Below are positions 1 through 8,618 of a DNA stretch of 64,000 nt, piece by piece (positions within the stretch are counted from its first letter, which is position 1; every line of letters begins with the position of its first letter). The notes under the pieces were generated by a model. The model did no database searches. It was given only the letters and a program-made list of their open reading frames with translations, and was not told where the DNA came from. The position numbers were made by a program, and so were the translations under genes. This DNA is from Pontiellaceae bacterium B1224 (GTDB lineage Bacteria; Verrucomicrobiota; Kiritimatiellia; Kiritimatiellales; Pontiellaceae): NCBI GenBank assembly GCA_029432815.1, contig JAROBA010000019.1:1-64000 (forward strand), in the 5' to 3' direction.

Positions 1-93
1 GAACGGCTTGATGATGCCCTTTTCCGCTTTATGCGCATCAATTCCTACGGTACATTTTTTGTATGGCGTATTCCTTATGGCTTAGGTTGTTAA
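1..93 (+). CDS. C-terminal end of an unrecognised protein (partial)
   Basis: Frame 1 is open from the window edge to a TAA at 91-93 and gives 30 residues ending RINSYGTFFVWRIPYGLGC. The run is free of stops and has ordinary codon use, so it is probably the tail of a gene that begins outside the window. Nothing in 30 residues identifies the family. A GC-rich inverted repeat (CCCGCG/CGCGGG near 119-138) follows and may end the transcript. Confidence 0.4.
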   Translation, partial: ERLDDALFRFMRINSYGTFFVWRIPYGLGC

Positions 94-208
94 TGGATCC
101 GAGTTACAGCGGATCCGCCCGCGATTTGTGCGCGGGTACGCCCTCTTTTTAACAAGACAACGGTCGCGGCGGAATTAACTTCAGCCATAGGGTCTGATAA
201 ATAAAAAA

Positions 209-493
209 ATGGCAACTTCATTACATAAAGAAAAATACGAGATTGCGGCCAAGTATCATCACCATCAGTCGCAGGACTATGTGTATTACGATATTCAAAT
301 AAATATTACAGATGCCAAGAAAATGCCTGTAATTGCAAAGCTAAAAATGATTGATAACCAAGCATCTTTTGTTGAACCACCGCCCAACAATCATATCATA
401 AAAGCACCAAATATAATTGAACTACAGCTGAAATTAAATCGGTGGTTCTCAAAGTATGGTTTCATACTCAAGCACGTATGCAAAGAAGACTAA
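209..493 (+). CDS. small hypothetical protein
   Basis: This 94-residue ORF is not recognised. It has no signal peptide, membrane segment or cysteine pattern. It is fairly charged, with a short histidine run near the N-terminus (KYHHHQSQ) and an amphipathic stretch near residues 70-85. It is AT-richer than its neighbours and no clear ribosome binding site precedes the ATG. It stands alone between the partial gene and a convergent oxidoreductase, with a hairpin downstream. It could be a real orphan gene or chance; the hairpin and tidy length favour a gene slightly. Confidence 0.4.
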   Translation: MATSLHKEKYEIAAKYHHHQSQDYVYYDIQINITDAKKMPVIAKLKMIDNQASFVEPPPNNHIIKAPNIIELQLKLNRWFSKYGFILKHVCKED

Positions 494-545
494 AAACCGA
501 ACCACCATTAACCCCGAAGATGGACAAGCGCAAAAAAGGTTGAAT

Positions 546-566
546 CCGAAGAATTATCTTCTTCGG
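546..566. terminator. hairpin between convergent genes
   Basis: Stem CCGAAGAA / TTCTTCGG with a 5-base loop, followed by a short CTTTAA tail. It lies after the small ORF ending at 493 and before the convergent oxidoreductase ending at 650. The T-tract is poor, so this is a weak terminator call. Confidence 0.4.
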
Positions 567-649
567 CTTTAAGCGTCCTTGAACAACGGATTCCTGCTTT
601 ATTTCAGAACCAAACAACCATGCATTGTTCAAATGTTATGGTGATGACT

Positions 650-2380
650 TTATCTGGCTTCCGTGATTAAAGACACTTTCTGTAGAGAGATGGCATCGAC
701 GGGGCAGGCTTTAAGACAGGCGCCGCAGCGGATGCATTCGTCTTGATTGATCCAGATGAGGTTCATGTCCCGAACATAATCGGTGGATTCCCATGAAACC
801 GCGCGGCCCTCATCGTCGTGCTCGATGGATTTGAGCATTAGAATACACTCGGGGCGCGGTTTGGCTTTCAGGCACCAGTCGCACCGGATGCATTTGTCCT
901 GGTCGATCTCGAATTTGTAGTGGCAGCGGTAGCAGCGTTCTGCTTCCTGTGCTGCCGATTTTTCGTCGTAGCCGGTTTCCACTTCCCCGAGGAGGCTGCG
1001 TTCGGCCACCGGCAGTGCGGGCATGTGCTGGCGGGGGATACGGTCCATCGCTTCGGTGCGGCCGATGTCCTGTGCATTTTCAACCTGCACACTTTTCTGA
1101 ATTCGCTTTTCGCCCGTCAGGAATTGGTCCACCTGTTCTGCAATCTCTTTGGCGTGGCCGATGGCATCGATGAGCGAGCTGGCTCCGGAGGCATAGTCGC
1201 CTGCCGCAAATATTTTTCTGTATTGTTCCAATGATTGGAAGTCTGTGGTTTCGCCTTCCCAGGCGTGGTCGGGGAACTGGCCGGTGGCCAGCAGAACGGT
1301 ATCGGCCGGGACTTCAAATTCTTCGTGCGAGCCGGTTTTCCGGAAGCGCATTCCGGTCAGCTTTCCTTCATTTTCCAGATAGGCGATGGGGGTGGCGTGG
1401 CATTCGAGCGGAACACCTTCAGCATCGAGCTCTTCGAGTTCGCCAGGGGTGACGCGCATGACTTCCTTGGAGCGGCGGTAGAGCACTTTCAGGTCCCACT
1501 GTGCGGTGTTTGCGCCGAGCCGTTGGGCGGTGCGGGCGCAGTCCATGGCTGTGAAGCCTCCGCCGATGACGATGACGTTTTTACCGATTTCGGCCGCACC
1601 GTTTTCGTTGACGTCCAGCAGAAAGTCGAGACCGTGGCGTATGCCCGGCAGTTCGTGGCCGGGTATATTCAGGAGGTTTGGCTTCAGGGTGCCGGCGGCC
1701 ATCACGATGGCGTCGAAATCTTCCAACAGTTGGAGGAAGGGTTGGTCGGTTCCAATGGCTGTATTGCACTGGATCTTAATACCGAGTCCGGTGATCTGGG
1801 CGATTTCGCGGTCGATGATTGAGCGCGGCAACCGAAATTCGGGAATGCCCTGATTCAGCATGCCGCCGGGCGTGGCATGTTTTTCAAAGACCGTGACTGC
1901 GTGGCCCATCAGTTTGAGCTGGCGGGCGGCGGTGAGCCCCGCGACACCGGAACCGATGACGGCGACCTTTTTTCCAGTGTCTGGAAACCAGGCTTCCAGG
2001 AGAACGGGTTCCGAACCCTGGAAATCAGCGGCGGAGCGTTTTGAAAAGCAGATGGCCACGGAATCGCCGAGGCCTTCGTAGCCGTGGCGGCAGGCGGATT
2101 CGCAGGGGCGCGAGCAGACGCGGCCGAGCACGGCCGGGAAAACGTTGTCGATTAGGTTAATCCGATAGGCTTTATCGAAATCGGCCTCGGCGATGGCGGT
2201 CAGGTAGGCGGGGATATCGGTTCCGGCGGGGCAGGCTTTTCGGCAGGGCACATTGGTTTCCAACCATTGGAAATCCTTTGCCTGATTGCATAATCCGGTC
2301 TTAACCGACAGTTCTGCCGTCGGTGGATGCGGCCGCTCGACGGGCTTGAAGAGGTTCTTTATTTGTCCTGAAAAATCCAT
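650..2380 (-). CDS. GltD-like FAD/NAD(P) oxidoreductase with C-terminal ferredoxin part
   Basis: Family: glutamate synthase small-subunit-like flavoproteins, which move electrons between NAD(P)H and ferredoxin-type centres. The N-terminus has the Fe-S binding helical domain (CRKACPAGTDIP, then CSRPCESACRHG). Next come two dinucleotide-binding motifs (VAVIGSGVAGLTAA near residue 138, VIVIGGGFTAMDCA near 270) and the FAD-closing AAGDYASGASSLIDAIGHAK. The last 90 residues add two iron-sulfur motifs. The distal one is canonical (CIRCGACLKACPVDA). The proximal one reads CIRCDWC followed by KAKPRPEC, with an eight-residue gap before the last Cys. No large GltB subunit adjoins, so a role as a stand-alone NADPH:ferredoxin-type oxidoreductase is likelier than glutamate synthase. 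It carries two copies of the dispersed palindrome (1226, 2258), read as FQSLE and FQWLE. Confidence 0.85.
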   Translation of the reverse strand: MDFSGQIKNLFKPVERPHPPTAELSVKTGLCNQAKDFQWLETNVPCRKACPAGTDIPAYLTAIAEADFDKAYRINLIDNVFPAVLGRVCSRPCESACRHGYEGLGDSVAICFSKRSAADFQGSEPVLLEAWFPDTGKKVAVIGSGVAGLTAARQLKLMGHAVTVFEKHATPGGMLNQGIPEFRLPRSIIDREIAQITGLGIKIQCNTAIGTDQPFLQLLEDFDAIVMAAGTLKPNLLNIPGHELPGIRHGLDFLLDVNENGAAEIGKNVIVIGGGFTAMDCARTAQRLGANTAQWDLKVLYRRSKEVMRVTPGELEELDAEGVPLECHATPIAYLENEGKLTGMRFRKTGSHEEFEVPADTVLLATGQFPDHAWEGETTDFQSLEQYRKIFAAGDYASGASSLIDAIGHAKEIAEQVDQFLTGEKRIQKSVQVENAQDIGRTEAMDRIPRQHMPALPVAERSLLGEVETGYDEKSAAQEAERCYRCHYKFEIDQDKCIRCDWCLKAKPRPECILMLKSIEHDDEGRAVSWESTDYVRDMNLIWINQDECIRCGACLKACPVDAISLQKVSLITEAR

Positions 2381-2421
2381 GGCGAAGAATACTATCCGGC
2401 CTCGGGCTGATTGCGAGTAAT

Positions 2422-2436
2422 TTAGACGAAATCTTA
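2422..2436. promoter_or_regulatory. possible metalloregulator box in divergent region
   Basis: The sequence TTAGACGAAATCTTA lies between the divergent oxidoreductase and DtxR-family genes. It matches 11 of 15 positions of the perfect palindrome TTAGATAATATCTAA in front of the iron operon at 29440. A site here would let the regulator control its own gene. This is inferred from two sites only. Confidence 0.35.
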
Positions 2437-2500
2437 GTTGGGCAGAAAAAAAGAGTCTGCGGCATTGAGCTTAAAGCTCCACCTTTGTTAATAAGGGTAG

Positions 2501-2986
2501 ATGAAGAAACCCGATTTAAGTGCGAGCCTTGAGGACTATCTGGAGATGATTTTCTTTCTTTCACGGGAAGATGGAAAAGCACGGCCCAAGGATATTGCCG
2601 AGCGAATGAAAGTGCGTGCCGCTTCAGTGACGGGTGCGCTCAAGGCGTTGGGTGAAAAGAAGCTGATTCACTACGAACCCTATGCTTCCGTGACGCTTAC
2701 GGAAGAGGGCCGCGTGGTTGCATCAAAAATTGCGAGTAAACATGAGGCACTGTTGCATTTTTTTACGCAGGTGCTTGGCATTGAAGCGGCCGAAGCCGAG
2801 GAGTTCGCCTGTTCAATGGAGCATACGATTCCGGATCATATTCTGCAGCGCTTTGTGCGGTTCGCGGAATATACCGAACAGTGTGCTTCTTTTGATGCAA
2901 GCTGGCTGGAAAATGCCGAGGGTTATTTCTGTAAGGCGCACGGTCGGAAATCCGGCCAATGCGAACAGTGCCATCTGAAGAACTAG
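2501..2986 (+). CDS. DtxR/MntR-family metal-dependent transcriptional regulator
   Basis: The 161-residue protein matches the DtxR/MntR family, metal-activated repressors of iron or manganese uptake genes. Residues 1-65 form the winged helix, starting with the typical SLEDYLEMIFFLSRE and a recognition region PKDIAERMKVRAASVTGALKAL. The dimerisation/metal domain follows (KHEALLHFF, EAEEFACSMEHTIPDHILQRF, with the metal-ligand-type E and H residues). There is no SH3-like third domain, and the C-terminus carries extra cysteines (CKAHGRKSGQCEQC). AAGGG seven bases upstream supports the ATG. It is the obvious candidate to bind the boxes in front of the feo operon at 29.4 kb. Confidence 0.85.
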   Translation: MKKPDLSASLEDYLEMIFFLSREDGKARPKDIAERMKVRAASVTGALKALGEKKLIHYEPYASVTLTEEGRVVASKIASKHEALLHFFTQVLGIEAAEAEEFACSMEHTIPDHILQRFVRFAEYTEQCASFDASWLENAEGYFCKAHGRKSGQCEQCHLKN

Positions 2987-3002
2987 TTCATAACTTTTTG
3001 AA

Positions 3003-5525
3003 TCAACTGAGGTGTCGGCGCAGCATTTCGAACAAGGCTTCTTTTTTCACTGGTTTCGGAATGTAATCGTCCATGCCGGCATCCAGGCATTTCTCACGAT
3101 CACCCTGCATGGCATTGGCCGTGAGGGCCACGATCGGGATGCGGGAGCCGGTTCCGGATTCCTTTTCATATTTGCGGATTTGCCGCGATGCTTCGTAGCC
3201 GTCCATCCGGGGCATTTGGCAGTCCATAAATATCAAGTCGAACGGAGTGCCGCTGGTGACCTTGTGTAGGGCCTCTTCGCCGTTTTCCGCCACCTCGACC
3301 TCGAACCCTCCCTTCATAAGCATGCGCTTTGCTACGGTCTGGTTCACCAGATTGTCTTCCGTGACCAGAATTCGGCAGGAGCTGACATTCGTTAGGGTTG
3401 AGAGTTCAACCGTGGGTCGTGCATTACCGGTTCGGGGAGGATGCAGTGCAGCGCTGTCCAGTTGATAACCGAGGACGTCGGCAGTTTTGGAAAGGAGGTT
3501 GCTCAGACGGATCGGCTTGATTAAATTTGTGGCCAGTCCGGCATGATCCAGCGAGCGGTAATCGCGGTTGGTGATAGAGCAGATGATGAAAAGAGAGAGG
3601 TGTTCGAATTCGGGTTTCCTGAAGAACGGATTATCGGAATCGTAGGCGAGGTGCTCTTCGATCATGATAATGCGATAGCCATTCTCCCGGATTTTATACT
3701 CGGCATCAGCGATGGTGCCGGAAACCTCGGCTTGAAGACCCCAGCGGTTGAGCCACTCGGAGAGGGCATGTCCCATAATCTTTTTCTCATCGATCACGAG
3801 GACGTGCTCCCCTTTAAAGAGGGCTTGGTCGATGCTCGAATTCGGTGAACGGCTTGCGATTGGAAGGTTCAGCCTAAACCAGAATTCCGAGCCTTTTCCC
3901 AGTTCGCTATCCATCCCGATTTTTCCGCCCATCAGGTTGACCAGCTGTTTGCAAATTGCCAGCCCGAGTCCGGTGCCGCCAAATTCCCGTGTGGTGGAGG
4001 AATCGCCCTGTGAAAACTTCTGAAACAGTTGCGGAAGTTCCTCGCGTGAGACTCCAATGCCGGTGTCGCTGACGGTGAAATTAATGGAGGTTTCCGTCTC
4101 TGTTCCGGCAACCGCTTCGACATCAATGTAGACATAGCCTTCGCGCGTAAATTTGAGTGCATTACTCGCCAGATTCATGAGGACCTGACGGATGCGACCG
4201 GCATCGCCCACCACAAACGGTGGTGTATTGGGTGAAAAACGAAGGATCAGATCAACGCCTTTTTCCAGAGCGGTTGGCGTGAGCAGTTCAGTTATATGTT
4301 CGCAGGTCTCGCGCAAGTCGAAAGGCTGGGGTTCAAGGTCCAGCTTGCCGGCCTCAATTTTAGAAAAGTCGAGAATGTCGTTGAGCAGCATGAGGAGGGC
4401 ATCCCCGGAGGTCTGGATGATGCGCAGGTATTCGAGCTGTTCTTTAGAAAGCGTGGTATCGTGCAGCAGGCTGGCCGTGCCGATGATTCCGTTCATCGGG
4501 GTGCGGATTTCATGGCTCATGCTGGCGAGGAAGTCGGACTTGGCCTGTGTGGCCTGTTCGGCTTTTTCCCGCGCCACCAAAAGTTGTCGATTGGCTTGCT
4601 CGAGGCTATCGCGGGCATCGTTGGCATCTTCCATCATACCCATAATGATATGCTGATTTTCTTCCAGTTCCCGGCTGCGTTTATCGAGCAGGCGGTTGGC
4701 CTCTTCCATTTCGAGTTCGTATTCTTTACGATCCGTAATCTCCAGCAGGGTGCCTACCATTCGTATCGGATTCTGGTCGGTATTGCGCTCGATGATACGT
4801 CCGCGATCCAGCACCCAAATCCATTTATCGGTGCCCCGACGCAGACGATATTCACAGGTAAAGGTGTCGACTTTACCATCCAGATGCTGTGCGAGCGTCC
4901 GCTTGAGGTTTTCATAATCGTCTGGATGCGTATGCTTCTTACGCCAATCAAGTTCGGCCGGTATATCGCTGATTCGATAGCCGAGAATGGCACCGAACCG
5001 CTCGTTATAGGCATAGCTGTTTTCTGAAATATTCCAGTCCCAATACCCAAGATCGCCTCCATGGAGAATCAGCTCCATATTGTCGCGGGCGCGGGCGGCT
5101 TCGGCCTCGATTCTTTTCCGTTCCAGGATTTCACGTTTGAGCTCTTCGTTGTAGCGCTCTGCATCTTCCATGATGCTGAGCAGGGCTTTGCGGTGTTTCT
5201 TGAGATCCAACGTTTCTGTTTCCAGATACTCATTGGCTTTCATGAGCTCCTGAACGACATTGAGGTTGTTGTGAATTTCGCTGTTTCGGGTGTATTCTTC
5301 CTTTTCGAGATTCAGGCCGATGAATCGTCCCAGCAAATATCCGAGAAGAATAGTAACAACAATACCGATTCCGATAAAGAGCGCGAGGTTTGAGCAGCCG
5401 GCTTTTGAAATGTAATAGGTCGTACTGGCAAAAACCAACGAGGCCATAAAGAATACAAAGGCGAACACCCAGCCGAGACGGCCTTTGATTTTGGGCTCTA
5501 AATTGATGTTTTTTTCCTGCGTCAT
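3003..5525 (-). CDS. membrane hybrid sensor histidine kinase with two receiver domains
   Basis: Order of parts in 840 residues: two membrane helices (about 17-36 and 46-68), a coiled coil, a PAS domain (about 145-268, with WDWN and HPDD motifs), a second coiled coil, a HisKA domain with phospho-acceptor H338 ([12 protein letters not shown]), and an ATPase domain (N box [10 protein letters not shown]1 DTGIGV, G2 GGTGLGLAI). A degenerate receiver follows at about 568-690, in which the phospho-Asp region reads MIEEH. A complete receiver ends the protein ([20 protein letters not shown]). It is the last gene of a three-gene minus-strand set with two PAS/coiled-coil proteins. No DNA-binding output is attached, so the target is unknown. 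Confidence 0.9.
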   Translation of the reverse strand: MTQEKNINLEPKIKGRLGWVFAFVFFMASLVFASTTYYISKAGCSNLALFIGIGIVVTILLGYLLGRFIGLNLEKEEYTRNSEIHNNLNVVQELMKANEYLETETLDLKKHRKALLSIMEDAERYNEELKREILERKRIEAEAARARDNMELILHGGDLGYWDWNISENSYAYNERFGAILGYRISDIPAELDWRKKHTHPDDYENLKRTLAQHLDGKVDTFTCEYRLRRGTDKWIWVLDRGRIIERNTDQNPIRMVGTLLEITDRKEYELEMEEANRLLDKRSRELEENQHIIMGMMEDANDARDSLEQANRQLLVAREKAEQATQAKSDFLASMSHEIRTPMNGIIGTASLLHDTTLSKEQLEYLRIIQTSGDALLMLLNDILDFSKIEAGKLDLEPQPFDLRETCEHITELLTPTALEKGVDLILRFSPNTPPFVVGDAGRIRQVLMNLASNALKFTREGYVYIDVEAVAGTETETSINFTVSDTGIGVSREELPQLFQKFSQGDSSTTREFGGTGLGLAICKQLVNLMGGKIGMDSELGKGSEFWFRLNLPIASRSPNSSIDQALFKGEHVLVIDEKKIMGHALSEWLNRWGLQAEVSGTIADAEYKIRENGYRIIMIEEHLAYDSDNPFFRKPEFEHLSLFIICSITNRDYRSLDHAGLATNLIKPIRLSNLLSKTADVLGYQLDSAALHPPRTGNARPTVELSTLTNVSSCRILVTEDNLVNQTVAKRMLMKGGFEVEVAENGEEALHKVTSGTPFDLIFMDCQMPRMDGYEASRQIRKYEKESGTGSRIPIVALTANAMQGDREKCLDAGMDDYIPKPVKKEALFEMLRRHLS

Positions 5526-5528
5526 ACG

Positions 5529-6419
5529 TTAATCAATCTTGTCTATATTATAGCGTTTGTCGCGCTTTAACTGCAGCAGCAACTCGTTCACTTCCGCTTT
5601 GAGCTCAATGATGCGCGTTTCCCGCCCGGAGGAAACCGCATTGAAACGTTCCAGATCGCTGATTGCATCCTTGAGTTCCTCTTCGCGGGATTGCTGCAGC
5701 TCAACATCATGCTGAAGTCTGGCGTTCATGCTGGAGAGTTCTTCCGCGGTCTTTTTTTGTGTCCGGCTGAACAGGGATATGAGCGGGATGGCCAAAAACA
5801 GCATGCCAAGCCCCGCAGCAGAAAGGCGTAAGGTCTGGTCGGCCAATGCTCTGGCAATCACCCTGCGCTCCTGAGCCACCAGGAATGCAACGCCGGAGTC
5901 CGGGTGCTCGGCATGAAAACGGATGGCATAGCGAACCTTTTCATCGCCCGGTCGAGTGGTGGTAAGCAGGCTGGAATCATCCAGGCCGGCGGTTGCGAGG
6001 GTGAGCAATTCGTGTTTCACACCGGGCGGGAAAAATATCGGGGCGCTCATTGCATCCGCAGTCATCATCTCTTCGGAGAGAGAGCCCGAGATGAGGGGTA
6101 TGATTTTTCCATCACGTACAGTCACAATGCTCACGGTACTGAATGAGCCGTGGCGGGCCAGCCGGGTTAAACTCCGCTGCTTTTCGGAAATCGTTTCCAG
6201 ACTGGAGGTCAACAGGCCTTCGACAACGTCTGGCCCGATAATTTCCTGCATAGAAAAAGCCGCATTCAGCAGGGTTTCATCCATCTGGCTTAATAAGGTG
6301 TTCTGATGAGCGGAATGGGACCAGAAGGAGAATAACAGCACCCCGGTAACATAGGCCCCTGCGGCAAGAATAATGCCGCTGAACTTCGGCCGCGAATTAT
6401 TTTTTCCAGTCCTGCGCAT
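5529..6419 (-). CDS. membrane sensory protein with periplasmic domain and C-terminal coiled coil
   Basis: The 296-residue protein has an N-terminal membrane helix (about 16-34), an extracytoplasmic domain of about 160 residues, and a second helix near 198-220. A cytoplasmic coiled coil follows, ending in GRETRIIELKAEVNELLLQL. It has no kinase or DNA-binding domain. Its stop overlaps the upstream PAS gene start region, and the hybrid kinase begins three bases after it, so the three are surely co-transcribed. It probably serves as an accessory input subunit to the hybrid kinase. The C-terminal motif is shared with the upstream protein. Confidence 0.6.
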   Translation of the reverse strand: MRRTGKNNSRPKFSGIILAAGAYVTGVLLFSFWSHSAHQNTLLSQMDETLLNAAFSMQEIIGPDVVEGLLTSSLETISEKQRSLTRLARHGSFSTVSIVTVRDGKIIPLISGSLSEEMMTADAMSAPIFFPPGVKHELLTLATAGLDDSSLLTTTRPGDEKVRYAIRFHAEHPDSGVAFLVAQERRVIARALADQTLRLSAAGLGMLFLAIPLISLFSRTQKKTAEELSSMNARLQHDVELQQSREEELKDAISDLERFNAVSSGRETRIIELKAEVNELLLQLKRDKRYNIDKID

Positions 6420-7951
6420 TAAATATTATCCGTGGTTGTCCGATATTTTTGTGTTTGTCCCAGCTGTTTCAGCAACCCGTTAATCTCGGCCTTAAGCTCG
6501 AGTGTCCGGCGTTCTCTTCCGCGCATCAACTGGTTGAAGCGTTCCATATCCTCCAGGGTGCGTTTAAGCCGTTCTTCAGCCCGGTTCTGCTCGGTTACAT
6601 CGCGCCAAACGCCGAGCACGCCGATCGCTTTTCCTTCGTCGTCGCGCAACGGGATTTTGCTGATTTCCCGCCAGCCGATGCTGCCGTCCGGCCGTGCATG
6701 CGATTGGGTGAAATGGAAGAGGGGGTGGTTGTTACGAATCACATCCTGGTCGCGGCTGATCATCCCGACGGCATCCTCCTCGGAAAAAAGATCATACGGC
6801 GAACTTCCGACGACTTCCTCATAGGTTTCAAGACCGCAATCGTGCAGGAATGTTTTGTTGCAGCCCAGATAGATTGAATCCTTGTCTTTCCAGAAAACCG
6901 ACATGGGGATGGTGTCGAGCATCAGCTGGAGCATCTGCTGGGATTCCCGCAGGGCACTTTCGGTCTGCTGTCGGCTCGCGATATCGCGTGCCACCCCGAA
7001 GATGGCTTTCTTATTTTTCCAATAGCCTTGAAAAACATTCATTTCCATCGGAATAAGGCCGCCCGATTTTATTTTCAGGGGCTTTCCGCTATGGGCTGTC
7101 AATTCGGTCTGCATTCGCGAAATGGCCTGATAGATTTCAGGCCGGTCTGTTTCGTCATAAAGCTCAAAAATACTCATACTGTTTAATTCTTCCGCTGAGT
7201 ATTCCAGGCGCTTCTTAACCGAGGGGTTGGTATGCATCAACCGACCGTCCATATCGCAGATCAAGAGGAAGTCATCGATGGTTTCGAACAGGTTCTGGAA
7301 GTTCTTATTTTCCTCCACCAGGATATCTTCCGTCTGTTTATTCAGGGAAATGTCCTGCATAAAACCGTCCCAGATCAGCATGTTGTCATCCATGTTCGGA
7401 ACGGCGCTCACGTTCAGCCACTTCAGTTCGCCGGCGTGGTCCAGCACCCGGATTTCAAACTCGGCCGGCGATAAGTTTTTTCGCGATGCATCAAAGGCCT
7501 TCAGCAGCAACGGCAGATCTTCTTCATAGACCTGGTCATACGCTGCCTGTGCATCAGCAATAACGCGCTCCCGCTCGAAGCCCAGCATGCGTTCATAGGC
7601 TTTACTGAGATAGGAAAAGCGGAATGAATCCTCTTCCGTATAGGTTATTTGAAAGAGGGTTACATCGGGCAGGTTATCACCTATACGCCGTATATGCTGT
7701 TCACTCTTTTCCAGTGCGGCGGATTTGCGCTGCAGGGAAATTCTCAATTGGCACAGGCGGATGAGTATGCCGAACAGCAGCAATACCGTCGAAGCCAGCA
7801 GGGTTATGATGACCCCATCGGACAAATCTTCCGTAAACCCGGATAATGAGCCCGCCTCAACCCGTAATGCGCTTCCAAGGCCGATCAGAGCTAACAAAGC
7901 GTTTCGTGTTAAAGATGTCTTGCGCACATACATATTAAATTCCGGGACCAT
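6419..7951 (-). CDS. membrane-anchored multi-PAS sensory protein
   Basis: The 510-residue protein begins with a signal-like hydrophobic stretch and a second helix near 45-67 (VIITLLASTVLLLFGILI). Three PAS domains follow at about 80-205, 210-330 and 335-455, with PAC-type ends such as GVLGVWRDVTEQNRAEERL. It has no histidine kinase core. The C-terminus ends GRERRTLELKAEINGLLKQL, nearly the same as the end of the next gene product. It is first in the sensory operon, 36 bases after maf. An in-frame ATG six codons further in (7933) is an alternative start. Confidence 0.75.
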   Translation of the reverse strand: MVPEFNMYVRKTSLTRNALLALIGLGSALRVEAGSLSGFTEDLSDGVIITLLASTVLLLFGILIRLCQLRISLQRKSAALEKSEQHIRRIGDNLPDVTLFQITYTEEDSFRFSYLSKAYERMLGFERERVIADAQAAYDQVYEEDLPLLLKAFDASRKNLSPAEFEIRVLDHAGELKWLNVSAVPNMDDNMLIWDGFMQDISLNKQTEDILVEENKNFQNLFETIDDFLLICDMDGRLMHTNPSVKKRLEYSAEELNSMSIFELYDETDRPEIYQAISRMQTELTAHSGKPLKIKSGGLIPMEMNVFQGYWKNKKAIFGVARDIASRQQTESALRESQQMLQLMLDTIPMSVFWKDKDSIYLGCNKTFLHDCGLETYEEVVGSSPYDLFSEEDAVGMISRDQDVIRNNHPLFHFTQSHARPDGSIGWREISKIPLRDDEGKAIGVLGVWRDVTEQNRAEERLKRTLEDMERFNQLMRGRERRTLELKAEINGLLKQLGQTQKYRTTTDNI

Positions 7952-7986
7952 AAACTTTCACACTATAAGCTAGATCAGTGCCGTTA

Positions 7987-8556
7987 TCAAAATGAAATCA
8001 GCAACTCGTGCAGTTCGCACAGGGGTAAACCCACCACATTGGTATAAGAGCCGCGGATTTCCCGCACCATCTGGGCGGCTCCGCCCTGGATGGCATAGGC
8101 ACCGGCCTTATCCATCGGACAGCCCGTTGCAATGTAGCACTCGATCTCCTCTTTTTCCAGTGATCGGAAAAAAACCTGTGTCGTAACTGAGATCACTTCA
8201 GTGCGTTGTTTATTGCTCACACAGACGCCTGTGATCACCTCATGCATCCGTCCGGAGAGCTTGCTGAGCATTTCAAAGGCTTGGGCCTCGTCGGTCGGTT
8301 TGCCGAGAATGCGGCTACTTTGCACCACAATGGTGTCAGCTGCAATGCACGTCGAATCCGCCGGGGCATCCACCGCCGCCGCTTTTTCCCGTGCGAGCCG
8401 TTCGGCAAAGGTCCGGGGTTCTTCGCCGTTCAGCGGTTGTTCATTGATGTCCGGAATGCGGATCTCAAAATCGAGCCCGAGCGATGCCAGCAACTCCCTG
8501 CGCCGCGGAGAAGCGCTGGCCAAAATAAGTTTTCCAATGTTTGGATAAATCTGCAT
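7987..8556 (-). CDS. maf: Maf-family nucleotide pyrophosphatase
   Basis: Maf proteins hydrolyse non-canonical or modified nucleoside triphosphates in the cytoplasm. The signature opening KLILASASPRRRELLASLGL is present, followed by the conserved EKAAAV, AADTIV with its catalytic-type Asp, LGKP, and the late GAYAIQG motif. An upstream ATG at 8604 would add 16 residues unlike the family (MQIGLLIVRVPTYCPV), so the second ATG was chosen, giving 189 residues. It is divergent from the pyruvyl-transferase gene and precedes the sensory operon on the same strand. Confidence 0.88.
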   Translation of the reverse strand: MQIYPNIGKLILASASPRRRELLASLGLDFEIRIPDINEQPLNGEEPRTFAERLAREKAAAVDAPADSTCIAADTIVVQSSRILGKPTDEAQAFEMLSKLSGRMHEVITGVCVSNKQRTEVISVTTQVFFRSLEKEEIECYIATGCPMDKAGAYAIQGGAAQMVREIRGSYTNVVGLPLCELHELLISF

Positions 8557-8618
8557 GACTGGACAATATGTTGGAACGCGGACTATTAAAAGCCCGATCT
8601 GCATGGCATAAGATAGCT

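Noticed and set aside
4296-5027. 243-residue plus-strand ORF opposite the hybrid kinase
   Set aside because: The kinase frame has all family motifs; the opposite frame is a shadow with no motif or start signal.
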